From Curtobacterium sp. MCPF17_052 (GTDB lineage Bacteria; Actinomycetota; Actinomycetes; Actinomycetales; Microbacteriaceae): 64,000 nucleotides of DNA. The position numbers and the translations under genes were made by a program. Shown piece after piece: positions 63,658 to 64,000 of this stretch. Position 1 is the first letter of the stretch. Each line of letters opens with the position of its first letter. The stretch is from positions 67,991 to 131,990 of the forward strand of contig NZ_QKSD01000012.1 in the NCBI RefSeq assembly GCF_003234085.1. Direction: 5' to 3'. A model generated the notes under the pieces. The model saw nothing but the letters and a program-made list of their open reading frames with translations, did no database searches and was not told where the DNA came from.

Positions 63658-63744
63658 CGCGCCCCGTTCCTCCTGTCCGGCGAGCCTTGGCTGGGCGGAC
63701 GCCGCTCGGCCCGCGCGAGGCGCGGTCCGTCCGTGGTCCGCGCG

Positions 63745-63840
63745 GCGGGTGCGTTTCGCGCTGGGCGACACCTTTCGGGCTCGTTGCCGCGTGGCCTGTC
63801 GCTGGGCGCGAAACGGGGCTGGCCGGGAGGCGCGTGCCGG
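63745..63840. repeat. Self-complementary repeat, copy 2
   Basis: Same order of elements as copy 1; almost identical to copy 3, including a few bases before it (GTCCGCG(C/T)GGC). One base of the outer arm differs (AAACGG in place of AAACGC), shortening the stem by a pair. Confidence 0.75.
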
Positions 63841-63868
63841 CAAGGCGGCGGTGGCCGCGGTCCGCGTG

Positions 63869-63965
63869 GCGGGTGCGTTTCGCGCTGGGCGACACCTTTC
63901 GGGCTCGTTGCCGCGTGGCCTGTCGCTGGGCGCGAAACGGGGCTGGCCGGGAGGCGCGTGCCGGG
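63869..63965. repeat. Self-complementary repeat, copy 3
   Basis: Nearly identical to copy 2 over about 96 bp and 124 bp downstream of it. Ends GTGCCGGG just before the right arm of the 30-bp inverted repeat. Confidence 0.75.
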
Positions 63966-64000
63966 CCCGCCCCGCCGCTACCGGGCCGCCGCGCCCGCCC

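Larger units (their letters stand above)
63536..64000. repeat. Non-coding tail enclosed by a 30-bp inverted repeat
   Basis: The last 487 bases (63514-64000) hold no gene. Arm 63536-63565 is the exact reverse complement of 63971-64000, and the right arm ends at the window edge, so it may be longer. Between the arms are three copies of a roughly 96-bp element. Frames read across it give Arg/Pro-rich peptides that repeat in step with the DNA copies, a sign that they are not coding. Confidence 0.8.

Noticed and set aside
63362..63895. 177-residue minus-strand frame at the right end
   Set aside because: Its peptide repeats exactly with the 96-bp DNA repeats and is Arg/Pro-rich, so it reflects repeat structure.

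Overview
The window is high-GC DNA with many GTG starts, short intergenic gaps and Shine-Dalgarno or leaderless starts, typical of an actinobacterium. Gene content (araBDA with a GH127 enzyme, alditol oxidase, a MT0933-like antitoxin protein, RbtT-type polyol carrier, three LacI/SorC-controlled sugar loci) fits a plant- or soil-associated member of Microbacteriaceae such as Curtobacterium. That genus call is inference, since no rRNA or marker gene lies in the window. No tRNA, rRNA, CRISPR array, transposase or phage gene was seen.

Layout. 1-6115: truncated SufS-type cysteine desulfurase, MT0933-like small protein, ClC channel, CorA transporter, TspO-like membrane protein and alanine dehydrogenase. 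6269-11636: AraC regulator, a SorC regulator divergent from glpD with two 14-bp palindromic operators, histidine phosphatase and DinB-like protein. 11724-17314: a compact polyol cluster of SorC regulator, SDR dehydrogenase, RbtT/DalT/CsbX carrier, DhaK-DhaL kinase and RpiB isomerase; its gene set matches the known tetritol (threitol/erythritol) route through erythrulose phosphate. 17442-25987: a secreted LolA-like protein coupled to an ABC exporter, quinone-oxidoreductase-like enzyme, phosphoesterase, threonine aldolase and a NatAB-like exporter. 26022-37359: PnuC, a MurE-like ligase, alcohol dehydrogenase, Eis-type acetyltransferase and a complete Dpp/Opp peptide importer with a fused double ATPase.

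37544-51351 is an arabinose region: araB-araD-araA-aldO operon, GH127 beta-L-arabinofuranosidase, LacI regulator and a ChvE/GguAB monosaccharide importer. One 12-bp palindrome, GTGAGCGCTCAC, occurs twice at the araB promoter and once at the importer promoter, tying these into one regulon. 51482-56900: alpha-amylase-family enzyme, DUF3253 protein, a MNT/HEPN pair with its own palindrome array, spore-photoproduct-lyase-family radical SAM protein and three small proteins. 56971-63513: GH35 beta-galactosidase with a three-component sugar importer and a divergent LacI regulator with operator GATGTTGACGTCAACATC.

Non-coding structure is unusually rich. Four convergent gene ends carry very long (22 to 28 bp) near-perfect hairpins, two of which share a core. 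Twelve genes have a TANNNT box exactly 6 or 7 bases before the start codon, which predicts leaderless mRNAs. The last 465 bases hold three copies of a roughly 96-bp self-complementary repeat enclosed by a perfect 30-bp inverted repeat that reaches the window edge.
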